Of a DNA stretch of 64,000 nucleotides, positions 1-12,443 are shown one piece after another. The notes below the pieces were generated by a model, which saw nothing but the letters and a program-made list of their open reading frames with translations, did no database searches and was not told the DNA's origin. The position numbers and the translations under genes are program-made. Within the stretch, counting starts at the first letter, position 1. Each line of letters starts with the position of its first letter. The stretch is from Euclidia mi (lineage: Eukaryota > Arthropoda > Insecta > Lepidoptera > Erebidae), in the NCBI GenBank assembly GCA_944739405.2, contig OX123182.2, forward strand, positions 18,425,326 to 18,489,325, in the 5' to 3' direction.

Positions 1-2
1 GT

Positions 3-428
3 TATTCTCCTAATTTCCTTGTTTTTGGTAGGGAGGTCATAACATGTGGTTCTCAGTATATTGACAAGGAATTTAATTCCAATATGGTGCTTGAACCACG
101 GGACGGCTATGCCGAAACTTTAGGCTACTTATCTTCTATTTTCGAGAAGGTACATTCAGCTCTGTTGTCGGCCCACCAATGAAATTGTTCATCTTATAAT
201 CTTCGCCGTAAACCGGCAGAATTCAATGTCGGTGATATAGTTTGGCGCAGAACGTTTCTACTTAGTGACAAGGATAAATACTTTAGCAAGAAATTGGCGC
301 CTAAATTTATTAAATGTAAGATTGCCTCAAAAAAGTCACCTCTAGTATACAAACTTAACGACATGGCCGGAAAACCTTTAGGCGAATGGCACATCAAGGA
401 TTTAAAGTTGATTAATTACAAAGAATAA
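3..428 (+). pseudogene. Ty3/gypsy-type integrase, C-terminal remnant
   Basis: The frame opened by the window edge encodes the end of a retroelement integrase. The first part, to about base 179, has the YSPNFLVFGRE motif that follows the catalytic core in gypsy-type integrases. After an in-frame TGA at 180-182 the same frame continues through a basic segment (LRRKPAEF, VGDIVWRR) and a C-terminal stretch with KLAPKFIKCKI and GEWHIKDLKLI, ending at TAA 426-428. That order (core end, VGD.V.., PK..GP-like module) is known for Ty3/gypsy integrases. The single stop makes it a pseudogene unless read through. Nothing upstream is visible. Confidence 0.7.
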
Positions 429-557
429 TAAAAGTATAAAAACAACAATGTAAGACGCATATCTATGCGGAGTTATAATTGCCTGCATAATTATTTGTGA
501 AGGCCAACAATGGTTCTTTTGTTTTCGAGTCGAAGCTCACATGATAATGCATTGTGT

Positions 558-814
558 TGTACGGGCCAACGACCGTACAGTTGCCGCGGTCAGCATTTTA
601 CGCCAAACGTGACAATTTGTAACATCTATAAAATCAGTTCACTTTCAGCAAGCGTATCGTGTACTCATAAGCATTTTAACGTATCAATCATTTAATCATA
701 ATTTAGCATAGTTTATCAAGTTTATACTTTGCGGTTACCAATAAATAACTGTTCAAGTTATACCATCTATCATTTCTATCTATCAATTATCAAGAAGTGT
801 ACGTTGCCCGTACA
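558..814. mobile_element. Solo-LTR-like insertion with 4-bp target duplication
   Basis: A 257-bp segment begins TGTACGGGCCAACG and ends CGTTGCCCGTACA, imperfect inverted ends of about 13 bp that start TG and finish CA. It is flanked by GTGT on both sides (554-557 and 815-818). Inside are a TATA-like TATAAAA near 625-632 and an AATAAA signal near 741. TG/CA ends, a 4-bp duplication, promoter and poly(A) signals in this order suggest a solo LTR. A short TIR transposon is the alternative, because each end can also fold into its own small hairpin. Confidence 0.5.
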
Positions 815-942
815 GTGTTGTGTTAATGATTTATGTAAACATGCTAACATAAAATGAATAAATGTTTCAGTTATAAATTGTAATAAAGTTTATTACATGT
901 AATATTGTTACAAAGAATCTGTTGTTTATCTAACTATCAGTT

Positions 943-1145
943 ATGGCTCAGTGGTTAAAAAGTTGTTGTCGGATCGGTCTGTGGTTCGATTCTCGCATGT
1001 GTATTTTCTTTCCGCAAATCTATTTGTTGAAATGCATCTTGATTGGCGTATTGTTTTTCGCCGTGCCTTGTTCTGAAGTTCTGTTGTTATTCTTAATTCT
1101 GTATAAATTCCATAATCAAATTGTTATTATAGGTACTTTATAAAC
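943..1145 (+). repeat. tRNA-derived SINE candidate
   Basis: TGGCTCAGTGGTTA (A-box-like) is followed about 25 bases later by GGTTCGATTCTC (B-box-like), the internal Pol III promoter arrangement of tRNA-headed SINEs. The sequence between does not fold into a standard anticodon arm, so a working tRNA gene is unlikely. The 3' limit is a guess. Confidence 0.35.
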
Positions 1146-1847
1146 ATACAGGGTGATTAACCGTGCGTCGCGAGCTCGGAACAGTCGAATAGTACCTACC
1201 ATTTAGATCGTACCTACCTAGTTGTCGTTATGACGCACGCGCGTTCACTCAGCGACGCGCCGATAAATTAATGCCTAACTAATGATTCACCATTGTTTAC
1301 ATTCAAAAGGTGTTTACTGGTCGTGTTGTAGTTATCAATTAGAGCAAAATATTTATTAATTGAGCGGTCCGGTCGTGTCTGCGGCTTATATTATTTTTGT
1401 TCATCTTTACGAAAAATCTATTGTTATACCTAACTATATTCAAAAAGTTGACTTATCTAGTGGCAAAGGCCGAACCCAAGATTTATAAGTCGTAGGGCTA
1501 GATCAAGTTTCTTATATCTACGAATCATTATTACCTAATAATTACCCTAAGCGCTTCTCCATAGATTGTTATCTTTAATATTAAGCTATTACACTGGACT
1601 CGGCATTTACATGTAGGTATGTGTGATGAATGATGAATGATAAATGTTTATGTTCAAATTCAGACTGCCGTTGTACGCGTGAAGAATGCAAGCGTGGGTC
1701 ATTATTATTTAGGTCTCCTAATTAGCGTATAGGGTTGTCACTTGTTCAAGGTACTCATGCCCTTGTTTTCTCTAATTTCAGGGAGTATCTTCAGGGCTGC
1801 TACGCCCGTTGGGCTAGGGAATTTTCCTTAGGGAAAATCCCGGCCTA
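1146..1847. other. Unassigned AT-rich sequence
   Basis: No convincing reading frame or RNA gene was seen. It may be the 3' part of the retroelement between integrase and LTR. Near its end GGGAATTTTCC and GGGAAAATCCC form a short hairpin around 1815-1841. Confidence 0.3.
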
Positions 1848-1849
1848 AC

Positions 1850-2180
1850 GGGGGGGGGGGGGGTGTGATGTCGCGCCCCGGCGCCCGCGAGCCTAGCTAC
1901 GAGTGACGCACAGCAGTGGGCCGCCCCCTCGCCCACTCCTCCTCGCCGGTCTTATAAATAGCGGGGACAAACGAGGTTTCGCTCCCTTTTGCGCCGGCCA
2001 ACACGACCAAAGCTGAATACCCCATCCGAAGACCTGTGAAGTGCCAACGTACCACGCCCTGGATAATTGTCTCATCGGCTAATCTCAAGTGTCAGTTTTT
2101 TTGTATAATTAAAGCCATTGTGTAACTGGAATATAACGCGAGTTTAAACCTTCCTGGTGATATTTTTTATTTATTTCCCG
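1850..2180 (+). mobile_element. Probable retroelement LTR after a poly-G tract
   Basis: A run of about fourteen G residues (ending near 1863) stands directly before TGTGATGTCGCGCC. A polypurine tract followed by TGT is the normal junction of internal region and 3' LTR in Ty3/gypsy elements. A TATAAATA box follows near 1953-1960 in a GC-rich stretch, and an ATAATTAAAGCC stretch lies near 2105. The LTR end was not located, so the right limit is approximate. Whether it belongs to the integrase at the window start is unknown. Confidence 0.4.
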
Positions 2181-3260
2181 TAAGTCGACCTAATTATCTC
2201 TTTTTAATTGCTCGGCGAGTGATCGATCCCGGCTACCCCGTGGAAATCAATCACTCGTGCGACGTTCGGAAAGTCATTGGTGTGCGCCGTTGATCTAAAC
2301 CCAATACCCTTTGAATGGCAGTCTGTTGGTATCTTCACTAGGCTATTGTTGCCTTGAAACAAACCACAATTATTTCTTTTAAATAATATCTCCATGACTC
2401 AAAGGCTTGCTTTTAGAACACTCAGTTTTGATTTAAGCTTGCCTTTGTAAGTACATGAAACTATATGTAATGTTAGTATATTTTTCCTTTTATGTATTTT
2501 GTTAACAACAAAGAACTATTTATACAATACAGTAAATAAACTTCTTTTCAACATGGATTTACACAATACTTGCTATAGTAAAATATTATAAGTACAGACC
2601 AGGTATAAGGTACATTTTGGCGACTAAAATGAAGAGAAACATTATTATCACTGCCAGCAACTTGAGCTTGGTTCCGTAGCCAAAAATGGCAAAAAAGGAA
2701 ACCCTTAATTAGAAAAACTCGTTAATATAATTGTTCAAAATTATTTACTTGATCCGAGCATGCTATGAACAAAGGGATCGTATTCCGGCCTTTCCTAATA
2801 CTAATACTACCAATCCAAATTAATATGAGCTTCCCAATTTCGCATATCATCTTCTCTCCAGCCTCCAGTTAGCTTATATCTCAATTATACATAATATTGT
2901 CTTGCAGTGAGATAATCAGACGTAGTTACATAAAATATTTATGATATATCTGCAATTTGGTCATGTTGAGCTGTCCAAATGTACTCTATATCAAGATTGG
3001 ACTGTTAAGCACCGATGTAGCCTCTCTGCAGAATACTGATAGTGTATCTACATATGTTGTGTATTGTGGATATAATTATATGGTTGTACATTATGGTGCA
3101 TTGTTTTGAGTGATAAAGGATCTGATACGTCTGTGTGTGACAGAAACTGTTTACTGCATAATTAATTATATCACGTGCCGCTTCATAAATAGTTCTTAAA
3201 AGCTTTCTCTGGAGGATGAGAATGTATTTTGTTTAAGAGTTGCAGGTCGTAACTGATTGT
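2181..3260. other. Unassigned sequence
   Basis: I see no supported gene. The only frames are short and lack family motifs. Confidence 0.3.
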
Positions 3261-3264
3261 ACAA

Positions 3265-5155
3265 TAAATAAATCGGTCAAGTTCGAGTCGGACTCGCGCA
3301 CCGAGGATTCCGTACAAACCTGTAGGTATATATAATTATTTAAAAAAATATGTGATGTAACTACAAATTTAAGGTTTTCGAAATTTTTCCTATGTTCTAT
3401 AAAACGTTGCTTTATGCCAAATTTCAAGATTCTAGATCGACTGGAAGTACCCTTTAGGTTTGACTTGAGCATTTGATATGAATTTCAATTTTATACCTCC
3501 ACGGGTTCATGAGGAAAGGGGTAGTTAGTAAACCTTTAAAATTATTAATTATTTTTTATTAAGTATATGATGTAACTACAAATTTACGGTTTTCGCAATT
3601 TTTCCTTTATCTGTGCTATAAGGCGTTGGTTAGTACCAAACAACAATCTGAGTTTACGGGAAGTACCCTGTAGGTTTTGATTCCCTTGTCAGTAGTTGCG
3701 AGTTTGAAAATATAGTAAAATTGCTGTTTCTGTCGATTGCGTTGAGATTGAAGTTTGATTTTGTTACAGCTTAAAGGTATTATAGACCCGAGTATTTGAT
3801 ATGAATTTTAATTTAATACCTTTCCACGTTCATGAGGAAAGGAGTAGTAACTTTAAAATTAATACAAATATTTTTTTTATATGATGTAACTTAAAACTTA
3901 CGGTTTTCGGAATTTTTTCTTTATCTGTGCTATAAGACATTGCTTCGTACCAAATTTGAAGATTCTGAGTTCACGGTAAGTACCCTTTAGGTTTTGATTG
4001 CCTTGCGAGTAGTTGCAAGAAAATATGCGGCTTAAATTGCTGTTTCTTTTTATTGCATTGACATAAAAGTTTGATTTTGTTACAGCTTAAAGGTATTATA
4101 GACTTTGATTTATATAGTATTTGATATGAATTTCGACCTTTACGCGTTCATGAGAAAATGGTAATAACTTTAAAATTATTAAACATATTTTCATGTAACA
4201 AAAAAATTTACGGTTTTCGGAATATTTCCTTTATCTGTGGCACAAGACATTGCTTTGTACCAAATTTCAAGATTCTATGTTCACGGGAAGTACCCTGTAG
4301 GTTTTGATTCCCTTGCGAGTTTTTAAAGGAGACCGGCCAAAGTTGGCTTGAACGTGAACAATCGTCTTAAAAAAAGTAAATTACTCAAAGTTTTTGTTTT
4401 AATATATCATGAATATTGATCGCTTTCCAGTAGTAAAAACCCATAAAACCCATAACAAGAAGCTGTAAGTTCTGAATCAGGTCGTCGCAGGCAAATATGT
4501 GTCTGCTGTAGAACTTCGCTGATGAGAATTAGGTCTCACAGCCTCAATAGTGATAGGTACAGAAAGTGAGCGACATATCAGAAGTGTTATTATACAATGG
4601 ATTTACCCACATGAAGTAAGTTATCATATGATTAACTAGCTTTTGTAAGCGACTTTGTGGTACTCCGCTCCTATTAGTCATAGCTACTAGCCGATAAGAA
4701 ATAAGGAGTATGGAGTGTGTGAAAAAAATATGCCAACTGAGTGAATAATGAAAATAAATATTTATTTTTAACAATGTGTTTTATTTTATTATTCAACTGA
4801 CTTGGTACTAAACTTCAAAGAATAATGTTTTCTACTTTGTTTAGGCTATTGAAAATTAATATTGTAATTCGAATTTTAAATTGTTCACGCCCAGGCCAAA
4901 GTCCCATACATTGTGGTCGGTCTCCTTTGCAGCATAAACGTATCGTAACATATATCTTTTGATTGCGTTGGCTAAGAAGTTTGATTTTTCACAGCTTTAT
5001 AGGTCAGTAGACTTGACTATTTGATATAAATTTCAGTTTGATAGCTCCACGCGTTTCTGAAAAACAACGTCTGGATAGACGGATGGACAACAAAGTGATC
5101 CTATAAGGGTTCCGTTTTTTCATTTCGAGGTACGGAACCCTAAAAATTGAGATTT
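3265..5155 (+). repeat. Tandem ~310-bp repeat block with GTACGGAACCC end
   Basis: A motif starting GGTTTTCG, continuing with a TTTTTCC.TTATCTGTGC stretch and AAGTACCCT.TAGG.TTTGA, recurs at 3373, 3588, 3902 and 4212, so later copies are about 310 bp apart. The block starts near a GAGTCGGACTCGCGCACC stretch and ends at 5131-5150 with GGTACGGAACCCTAAAAA. This combination resembles a repeat I recall as very common in moth genomes; its class is not clear to me. It is interrupted at 4325-4928. Confidence 0.55.
4325..4928. mobile_element. 604-bp nonautonomous TIR element
   Basis: Ends AAAGGAGACCGGCCA (4325-4339) and TGGTCGGTCTCCTTT (4914-4928) are inverted repeats with one mismatch. The segment splits the tandem repeat block just after its CCCTTGCGAGT motif, which supports insertion. 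No coding capacity and no clear target duplication were found, so the superfamily is open. Confidence 0.55.
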
Positions 5156-5159
5156 TTTT

Positions 5160-5935
5160 ACGAATCATTGCAGAGCTCCATATCTATATAAAGGGAACAC
5201 AATTTTCGATATGTCTCACAACTGTAAAATTAATACCACATATTTTAAAGTTAAGTAGGTAGTGTAATTATCCTAGACGTTAAGATTTGATTACTTTGAT
5301 AAACTGTTTGTTTTGGTACCTGTATCTTTATTTTAATGATATACAACCTGGCACTGCAAGTTTAATTAGGTTACCTGGAAGCATTTTCATCCAGCATGCC
5401 GCGTATATACAGGCTCTGGAATCACAGTTTATACTTCTATAGTCTTGTACCACCAGATTCATAGTTCAATCAGACAGATCGGTATGTTAATTCCTTGGCC
5501 TAATGAGTATATGTAATCCTTTAAATTAGCATTACCAAAAGTCTATGAGAAACAGCCACATCTCAACCTCGCTAATTGCAATGTAGAAAGTGGTAACCAC
5601 CAGATGCAGCAATAAAGCACCTTAACCTATTCACGATTTATTTAACCATTATGAGCTCGCGTTTACACCCGCGTTATTAAGGGCTACTGCTCAGCACTTG
5701 CAGCTCTTAGCGTAAAGTTATATAGTCTATAATCTTTCGCGATAAATGGGCTATCTTACACTAAAAGATTGATTCACATCGCACCTACTGATCCAATAAT
5801 CTCAGGAACTACTTCCTGAAATTAGCGTGCTAAACCAATAAAACTAACTTTTCAACTTTATTAAATAAGTATAAATTCATTACAAATACTCATTAGAGTC
5901 CAAGTCTTGACTTGTTAGACAAATCACCGTGTTTA
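5160..5935. other. Unassigned AT-rich sequence
   Basis: No supported gene or RNA was seen in this stretch. Confidence 0.3.
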
Positions 5936-7060
5936 AATTCAAATTCAAATTCAAAAAACGTTTATTCATTTGGGTCACAATGTGACGCTTATGAACGTCA
6001 AAATAATAAATTTATAAAATAATTACTTATACTCAAATTTAAAACATTATTACTGTATGCTTCTACATTTACATTTACTGCCACGTTCGCAAAGCAATAG
6101 GTAGAACCATGAGAAAGAACGGGCAATAAAACTCACGGTCACTCTTTTTCATCGCCAGGTTTTGCATAATACACAATTTACATTTTGTAAGGTGCTGCAA
6201 CTGTTACACCTTCTATATCACTTGTATATATTTACTGTACATCATAATACTCAAGCATAATACTTTTGGTTAGCCTCCTCAGAATAGACATGGTGAAACA
6301 GGAGCATCCACTTACATTATATATACCTAATAATGCAGGCAATCCGCGAAAGTGATCAGAACCATGATGGAAATGATGCAGTTAAATATTAAAATCTAAT
6401 ACCAGCCCGCAAGACCGTCATCGACCAGTCATCGCAAGTAGCACCCGTTCACGAGTATGACGTATGTGCCAGCCATCATCCCTCTCGCCATATTAGAGGG
6501 ACAGGGATGACCCGACACACGACGCCACCACAAGAAATGACATTTTAGTGAGCATGACGACAACGGTATACGAACCAGTAGTAAGAAACAATCTATTGGT
6601 ATACTGACCATGACCGCCAATTACCTACATTTTCCAGATCGTTATTATTAACATAAGTTAGTGGAACGCGTGAAGGAATGCAAATGTAGAAAGAATTTTG
6701 TGAAGGTGACAAGTGAACAATGATATGATCAGAGATAAATAATGTTAAACTACATTCAACAAATCATAAAAATATCCAAATCCTGCAAAAATCATGTGTT
6801 CACGAGGCACCTCCACTTAACATGTAAATAAAATAATCGTGAGTTAAACAAGCCTAAGCCTATCCCCACGGTGTCTTATCATTTAAAAATTCCTTAATAG
6901 TGTAATAACCCCTTTGTAAAAGAAAGTTCCTAATTGTCCGTTTGTATTTGTGCATGGGTAAATTCATTATTTCAAGAGGCAATTTGTTGAAAAATCGTAT
7001 ACCAATCCCCGCAAATGAGTTCTGAACTTTATAATTTAATACGTCCCAATCTCCCCACAC
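5936..7060 (-). mobile_element. 5'-truncated LINE: ORF2 C-terminus and 3' UTR
   Basis: The minus strand encodes a 66-residue piece (7060-6860) with NSFAGIGIRFFNKLP near residue 14 and ...RGYYTIKEFLNDK near its end, the C-terminus seen also in the LINE at 41-49 kb (NSFVGLGIRIYNKIP ... SKGYYTLNDYFSDKG). Downstream, a 3' UTR with GACGTTCATAAGCGTCAC runs to a (TTTGAA)n tail at 5936-5955. Copies of this UTR recur at 12444-12895 and 41172-41570. The stretch 6365-6840 is not matched and may be UTR or an insertion. Confidence 0.6.
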
Positions 7061-7229
7061 TATTTGTCAAAATAATGCTTAATGGATCATAGACATTCCA
7101 CCAAAATAAGATAGTGTACATTCCAATTTCATAGAGCAGTACATCTTGTCGTAATTTGGGCGTGTGATGGATGGCTGGGACTGGCAGAAACGACTGCCAC
7201 GCCATCTGTCCCCGTCCCACGGAAACCCA

Positions 7230-7815
7230 CGCGTTAATTTCACTGATTTATTTTATAGAAAAATTGTGGTTTGTTTGATTTGTTTGTAAAGTTGTTTGAG
7301 GACGATTAATAATATTTGTTTGTATGGGTGAGCTCTTTGTTGTGTGTGTTTTATTGTGTTCGTGTTGAATATTTGAGAAATTATATATTCAAAAGTTATT
7401 CGGCCAGTTCCTGAATTGACAATTTCACGTTGACAGTAACTTAAATACTAATCATCTCATACCTAATCATAGAGTTTTGTGCTATTAACGAATAGTTGTA
7501 ATAAATGCACAAAATCTGCTTAATATAAGAAAGCTAAAGGTCGAAACTTGTCCGAAATTTGGTGTTTACTTATAAAACTTAGTAATTCAACACAGCAAGA
7601 CCTTCAAGGCAATACTGACTCAGCTTTAACCTTGAGCCGTTAGTAGGCTTAAAGCTAAGAGTCAGGTCTGTGTGTCTTGAATGAATATTATGGTTTTGCA
7701 GCTTATGTCTTTTAAGAACACTATTGACGATTCGTTATTGCAAAGGGAAAAAAAAAACATGCCTATACTATGATAACTACAAATTTTTCATAATTTATTA
7801 TTATTGAAATGAAAA
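7230..7815. other. Unassigned sequence
   Basis: AT-rich, no supported gene. Confidence 0.3.
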
Positions 7816-7818
7816 TTA

Positions 7819-8118
7819 TTACACTGCGCAACGTAGATATTTTTGTATAAATAATAAAATGGCGTGACTAATTTGCACGATTGTCATGTTCGACTCAATA
7901 CGCAATATTACATCATACAATGGTTTCATTATTTCAAATAAATATTTTTGATAAATATCGTATAATTTATCTTTTTCATAAACATTATTACGAAAAGCAA
8001 AACTGTGCCATAAAGGACGATACTCAGATTGTAATAACACATTTGTAGGAATATGTATAACCACGCCACTTCGACATAGAAATATCGACAAAGGCAAAAT
8101 CAGATCAGTGAAATACAA
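7819..8118 (-). CDS. Unidentified 99-residue reading frame
   Basis: The frame encodes 99 residues with a hydrophobic N-terminal segment (residues 5-22) and a C-terminal helix-like stretch (QISHAILLFIQKYLRC). I do not recognise it. The AT-rich setting makes chance frames of this length possible, and no partner exon or start context supports a gene. It is listed because composition and length exceed most noise frames here. Loss of the frame in a related genome would remove it. Confidence 0.2.
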   Translation of the reverse strand: MYFTDLILPLSIFLCRSGVVIHIPTNVLLQSEYRPLWHSFAFRNNVYEKDKLYDIYQKYLFEIMKPLYDVILRIESNMTIVQISHAILLFIQKYLRCAV

Positions 8119-8119
8119 A

Positions 8120-8578
8120 ATAAATTTTGATGTGGCGAAAAGTTGTGTATTTTGTGTATCATGGAATTAATTATTTAAGCGCACCGACGTAAAACGTGTA
8201 ATAATGAAAATTCTCAACAGAAACAATATAAATAACGGTTTAAACAAAACTAAAAAGTCTCGCTTTCATTGGAAATCCAATTAAAATGTAAAATAAATAA
8301 TAGTTTATGCATTGTCATCCGTCCTTGACAAGTATGCAAAGTTTCAAATTAGTCCGACGATTAAAAGTGTTTCAAAATTAGGCTCATATACACCTCTTAT
8401 ACATCTGAGGCTAATAAAAGTGACTCAAGTCACATTAATACGCCCAATACTTTCGCCTCTTAGCGCCTCAAGATTCGGTTTCTAGTCAAACCAGATTTCA
8501 GTTATGTTATAAAGGACAACTCAAAGAATTGATGATATGATTCAGATTTGTATAACTAGAATATTTCAGTCTGTCAAT
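8120..8578. other. Unassigned sequence
   Basis: No supported feature. Confidence 0.3.
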
Positions 8579-8641
8579 TGCCTTTCTCTTCGCTACTATT
8601 CGGTTACGTAGGTAACTGAATAGTTAGCGGAGAGAAAGGCA
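8579..8641. repeat. Near-perfect ~29-bp hairpin
   Basis: Arms 8579-8607 and 8612-8641 pair across a GTAG loop with two G-T wobbles and one bulged base. The right arm begins GTAACTGAATAGTTAGCGG. It could be a palindromic mutation or a small-RNA precursor; sequence alone does not decide. Confidence 0.6.
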
Positions 8642-8644
8642 GAG

Positions 8645-10070
8645 TAAGAGTGTTACTAAATATGACAGTAGTGCCATACAGCATCTTCATGATAGCTGGG
8701 ACCGATGGACTAACTTGCTTCCATAGGCACGGAGCAAACGAACTTTTGAAATTTAATACGTAAATAACCTTGAACAGATAGCGGCACGCACTTTGGATTC
8801 AAACTCTGTGTGGGTGTGTGGGAATATATTGAGCTAACCATTGGACTATCTACTCGTTATTCAGATTCAGTATATTTATCCGACAAGTACTATTTTTTCC
8901 GTTGGGAATGAAATAATTTATTGGAATTTCACGCTCTAAGCAAAACTTTGAACAATAATTTATACTTAGTGTTAAAACTTACATGATTTATTTTGGCGTA
9001 GTTTATGCATTATATTACTACTCACAAGTTTTCAAAAGTATAGCAAGTGCTTAAGAATGAATTATTGGATAGCGTCGTGCAATGTTAATATTCAACTCAA
9101 TTCTTTTGAATACTTAAAATAAATTTTGCAAATTGATATACTCTTTGCAAATTAAAGGCTTTAGATTTTACTCACACGGTAACTTTTTTATCGATCGCCT
9201 TAGATCTATTTGAGAAAAATAAATAAGCTTTTTTGACGTAAGAATCCAAGTTATTAATAGTAAGTAATCATCATCGACACGGTTTATCGCAGATTTCAAG
9301 CTCAAGTATTTTTGTCAAGACAGACTAATTCTTATAAATATATATATGTATAATGCAGTTTCAAGCCGCAAGTTCCACCCTATGAGTGGTTTTCACAAGC
9401 CGTATAACCAACACTGTCAAAGGGTTAAAATTGAAAGTTTATCTTTATTTTTGAAGTCAGTTTAAAAAAATCGTTTGAAATATGCTGAAATCGTATTATT
9501 TTTATAGTCCTGGGTTTTAGACCGCCTTCTTGACTAAAAAGAAGCATAAGATATAAAGGGCAGTAGTGACAACTGATTTTATTTGACGCAACTCACCGAC
9601 TATAAAGGTATCCCCGAACCCTGTCGCAGAGGACGGTCCTATATAAAAATATGCGTTTTTGGTAATGATCCTGCTGTCACTCTTAACCCGCTCACCGCTT
9701 TAACAGAGGTTGCGGTTTTATGTCAACTATGTTAAATGCATGTGGTATCTACGCTTCTCTTAGTTTGGCTGATGTATTCAAAAGCTCTAATACACAGCTC
9801 AAATTGTATTTTTCTAGACAGTACTGTAAAAGCGTTTGTCCACATGGCGTACAATAATCATTCAAGATGGAATCGCTGCGAAGATTTATCCACAGTCGAC
9901 CAGTAAGGAGAAACATGGGTGAACGAATTCGTGGTCACGAAAGGTTTGACCAGAAATATAGAACAGTAACTTCCACAACACTGTTTCTATTTAATATCAA
10001 TCTTATTTGCAGTCTTCGAAGTTTACTTTCACTAAAACATATTACCACTGATCTGATTATGATTCACGTC
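8645..10070. other. Unassigned AT-rich sequence
   Basis: Short frames only, none with recognisable motifs. Confidence 0.3.
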
Positions 10071-10075
10071 AAAGA

Positions 10076-10490
10076 TATCGATACCTTTGGGTATAAAGGT
10101 CGTATAAACCAAAACCCGACTTTTCAGGAGAGCAGAAAAACAATATTTTTTTTACATAAAAATTCATAACTTTTTTGTTTTTGTTGGTACAAAAAAAATA
10201 TCTATGAGAAAGTTTCTTAGAATTTGCGAATGAAAAAGGTTAAATCATCAAAACTTATCTATCTTTTTTAGTTTTAAAGTTAGCTTGGATTTACGTCTAA
10301 GAAAAAATCAATTCTTGGTTAATACACCCCATGAAAATGTACTTTAAAAAAACTGTAAAGGTCGTATATCCATTTTTGGTAAGCTTATGGTCACATTTAC
10401 TGTCGTAAAAACCCATACATGTAGATTTTTTGTATTAAAAACCATTTATAATCATAGATCAATTGAACTCTGACTAATAAACAATCCTGT
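10076..10490 (-). repeat. AT-rich repeat family, inverted copy
   Basis: Starting at GATACCTTTGGGTATAAAGG, this segment is the reverse complement of 11835-12245, sharing the GACTTTTCAGGAGAGCAG motif, a TAACTTTTTTGTTTTT tract, CAAGCTAACTTTAAAACT-type motif and AAATGTGACCATAAGCTT motif on the matching strand. The short frames inside are by-products. The pair at 10.1 and 12.2 kb could be inverted arms of one ~2.2-kb element. Confidence 0.65.
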
Positions 10491-11834
10491 TACTCTCAGA
10501 ATTAGTAGGAATTCAATCATTATTATTCTAATAACCAATAATGGTCGATTCAAATAAAATAAAACTACCTGAAATACGAAGTCAACATTAATTAAGTATT
10601 ATAATACCTTCTTATCAACATTTACTATCATTTCAATAATGGTACAACATACCTAACAGGTTTAACATTTTAAATTGAAAAAATATTATAAACACCTTAA
10701 ACAGAAATGTGAAATAAAAAATCGACTCAGTCATAAAAAACAAAAATTATTCAAACTTCTTCTGAATTAAATTAATCAGGCATTTTAATCATTTATAAAA
10801 TGTTTGATATCTTTTTTTTAATTTTTGTTCATATTTAAATGTACTTAATTCAATAAATTATTGAATTAAGCCTTTGTACTAAGGCTTACTTACTAAGTAA
10901 TTTATTGAATTGCAACTAAATAAAACAAACGATCAAGCTCTAAACGTAACTTATTTATGATATAAATTTGTTTTCAGAACTAGTTTAAAATTATTTATGG
11001 ATTTTTACTATAAACTATTTTAATTATTATTATAAATTATTTTAAAACGAATTATGAATTATTGCTTGCAACATTGCAAATATATCGGTTTCTCGAAACA
11101 AAGGTAGGAGGAGTAGAAGGTACGTGGTATATAGCCCGAAGCACAATTTAAATTTCGCGATACCTACACAAAAGTTAAAATTTCTACATTTTGTTATTAC
11201 ATTTCAGAATCAACTTGAAGTTACTTGAAAATTTAATTTTAACCTATTTAATCCCTAGCAGATAAGACAAATGTGTTGTTGTTTGAATAAATGGATAATA
11301 TACGAGTATTAAAAGAATCATTCTGAATTACAACTTACCGAACTCAGCACCTACTCGCATGAGTATATGCGAGTAGGTGCGACAAGAGTGTTCTAGCCTT
11401 AATAAATTGTAGCACGTAGCTATTGCGATTTGTAGGTATGAATCATGGTAGCCGCATAAGACTGATCAGTGACGGTAGCCTATTAAAAAAATCATAAATA
11501 TCTACCCTAAACTAGGAAAATTCGACCGCCAAGAGCCTCAGTATCATGCACTGAATCACTGGTATCGGTTTTCGGTTTATTATTTATTTACACCCAATAT
11601 TATTATACACCTAAAAGATACACTTTATTTAATACAATAAAACCGTTTCAACAAAGATATAGATCGAATATAAATGTATTAAGCGAAAGACCCGCTTAAA
11701 AAAAACATCAATCCACCAAGTACAGTTCGAGGGGAATAATATTTTGCACTAAAAACATTACTCTTTATTAATACAAAAGCAATTTCAATTCTAACCCAAT
11801 AAAAAAAAATCATATTTCGATTAACTTGTCTTTC
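10491..11834. other. AT-rich spacer with palindromes
   Basis: Between the two inverted arms. Hairpins at 10844-10870 (11-bp arms), 10868-10887 (AAGCCTT/AAGGCTT) and 11347-11380 (14-bp arms GCACCTACTCGCAT, 6-nt loop) stand out. A 64-bp dispersed motif lies at 11514-11577. No coding sequence was seen. Confidence 0.4.
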
Positions 11835-12443
11835 AGTACCCGTTCTCTGAATTATTAGTCAGAATTCAATTGATCTATGATTATAAATGGTTTTTAATAC
11901 AAAAAGAACAACATATATGGGTTTTTACGACAGTAAATGTGACCATAAGCTTACGAAAAATGGATATACGACCTATACAGTTTTTTTAAAGTACATTTTC
12001 ATGGGGTGTATTAGCCAAGAATTGACGTTTCTTAGACGTAAATCCAAGCTAACTTTAAAACTAAAGAACATAGATAGGTTTTGATGATATAACCTTTTTC
12101 ATTCGCAAATTATGAGAAACTTTCTAATAGATAATTTTTTTATAACTTCAAAAACAAAAAAGTTATGAATTTTTATGTAAAAAAATTAGTTTTTCTGCTC
12201 TCCTGAAAAGTCGGGTTTTGGTTGATACTACCTTTCTACCCAAAGGTATCGATATATGGGTTTTTACGACAGTAAATGTGACCATAAGCTTATTAAAAAT
12301 GGATATACGACCTATACAGTTTTTTTTAAAGTACATTTTCATGAGGTGTATTAACCAAGAATTGATTTTTCTTAGACGTAAATCCAAGCTTACTTTAAAA
12401 CTAAAGAAGATAGAATGGTTTTGATGATTCAACCTTTTTCAAT

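Noticed and set aside
943..1143. 66-residue hydrophobic frame as a gene
   Set aside because: It overlaps A-box and B-box sequences of a tRNA-derived SINE candidate, which explains the sequence better.
6429..6620. 63-residue minus-strand frame as a gene
   Set aside because: It lies within or beside a LINE 3' UTR copy, has no motif and is short.
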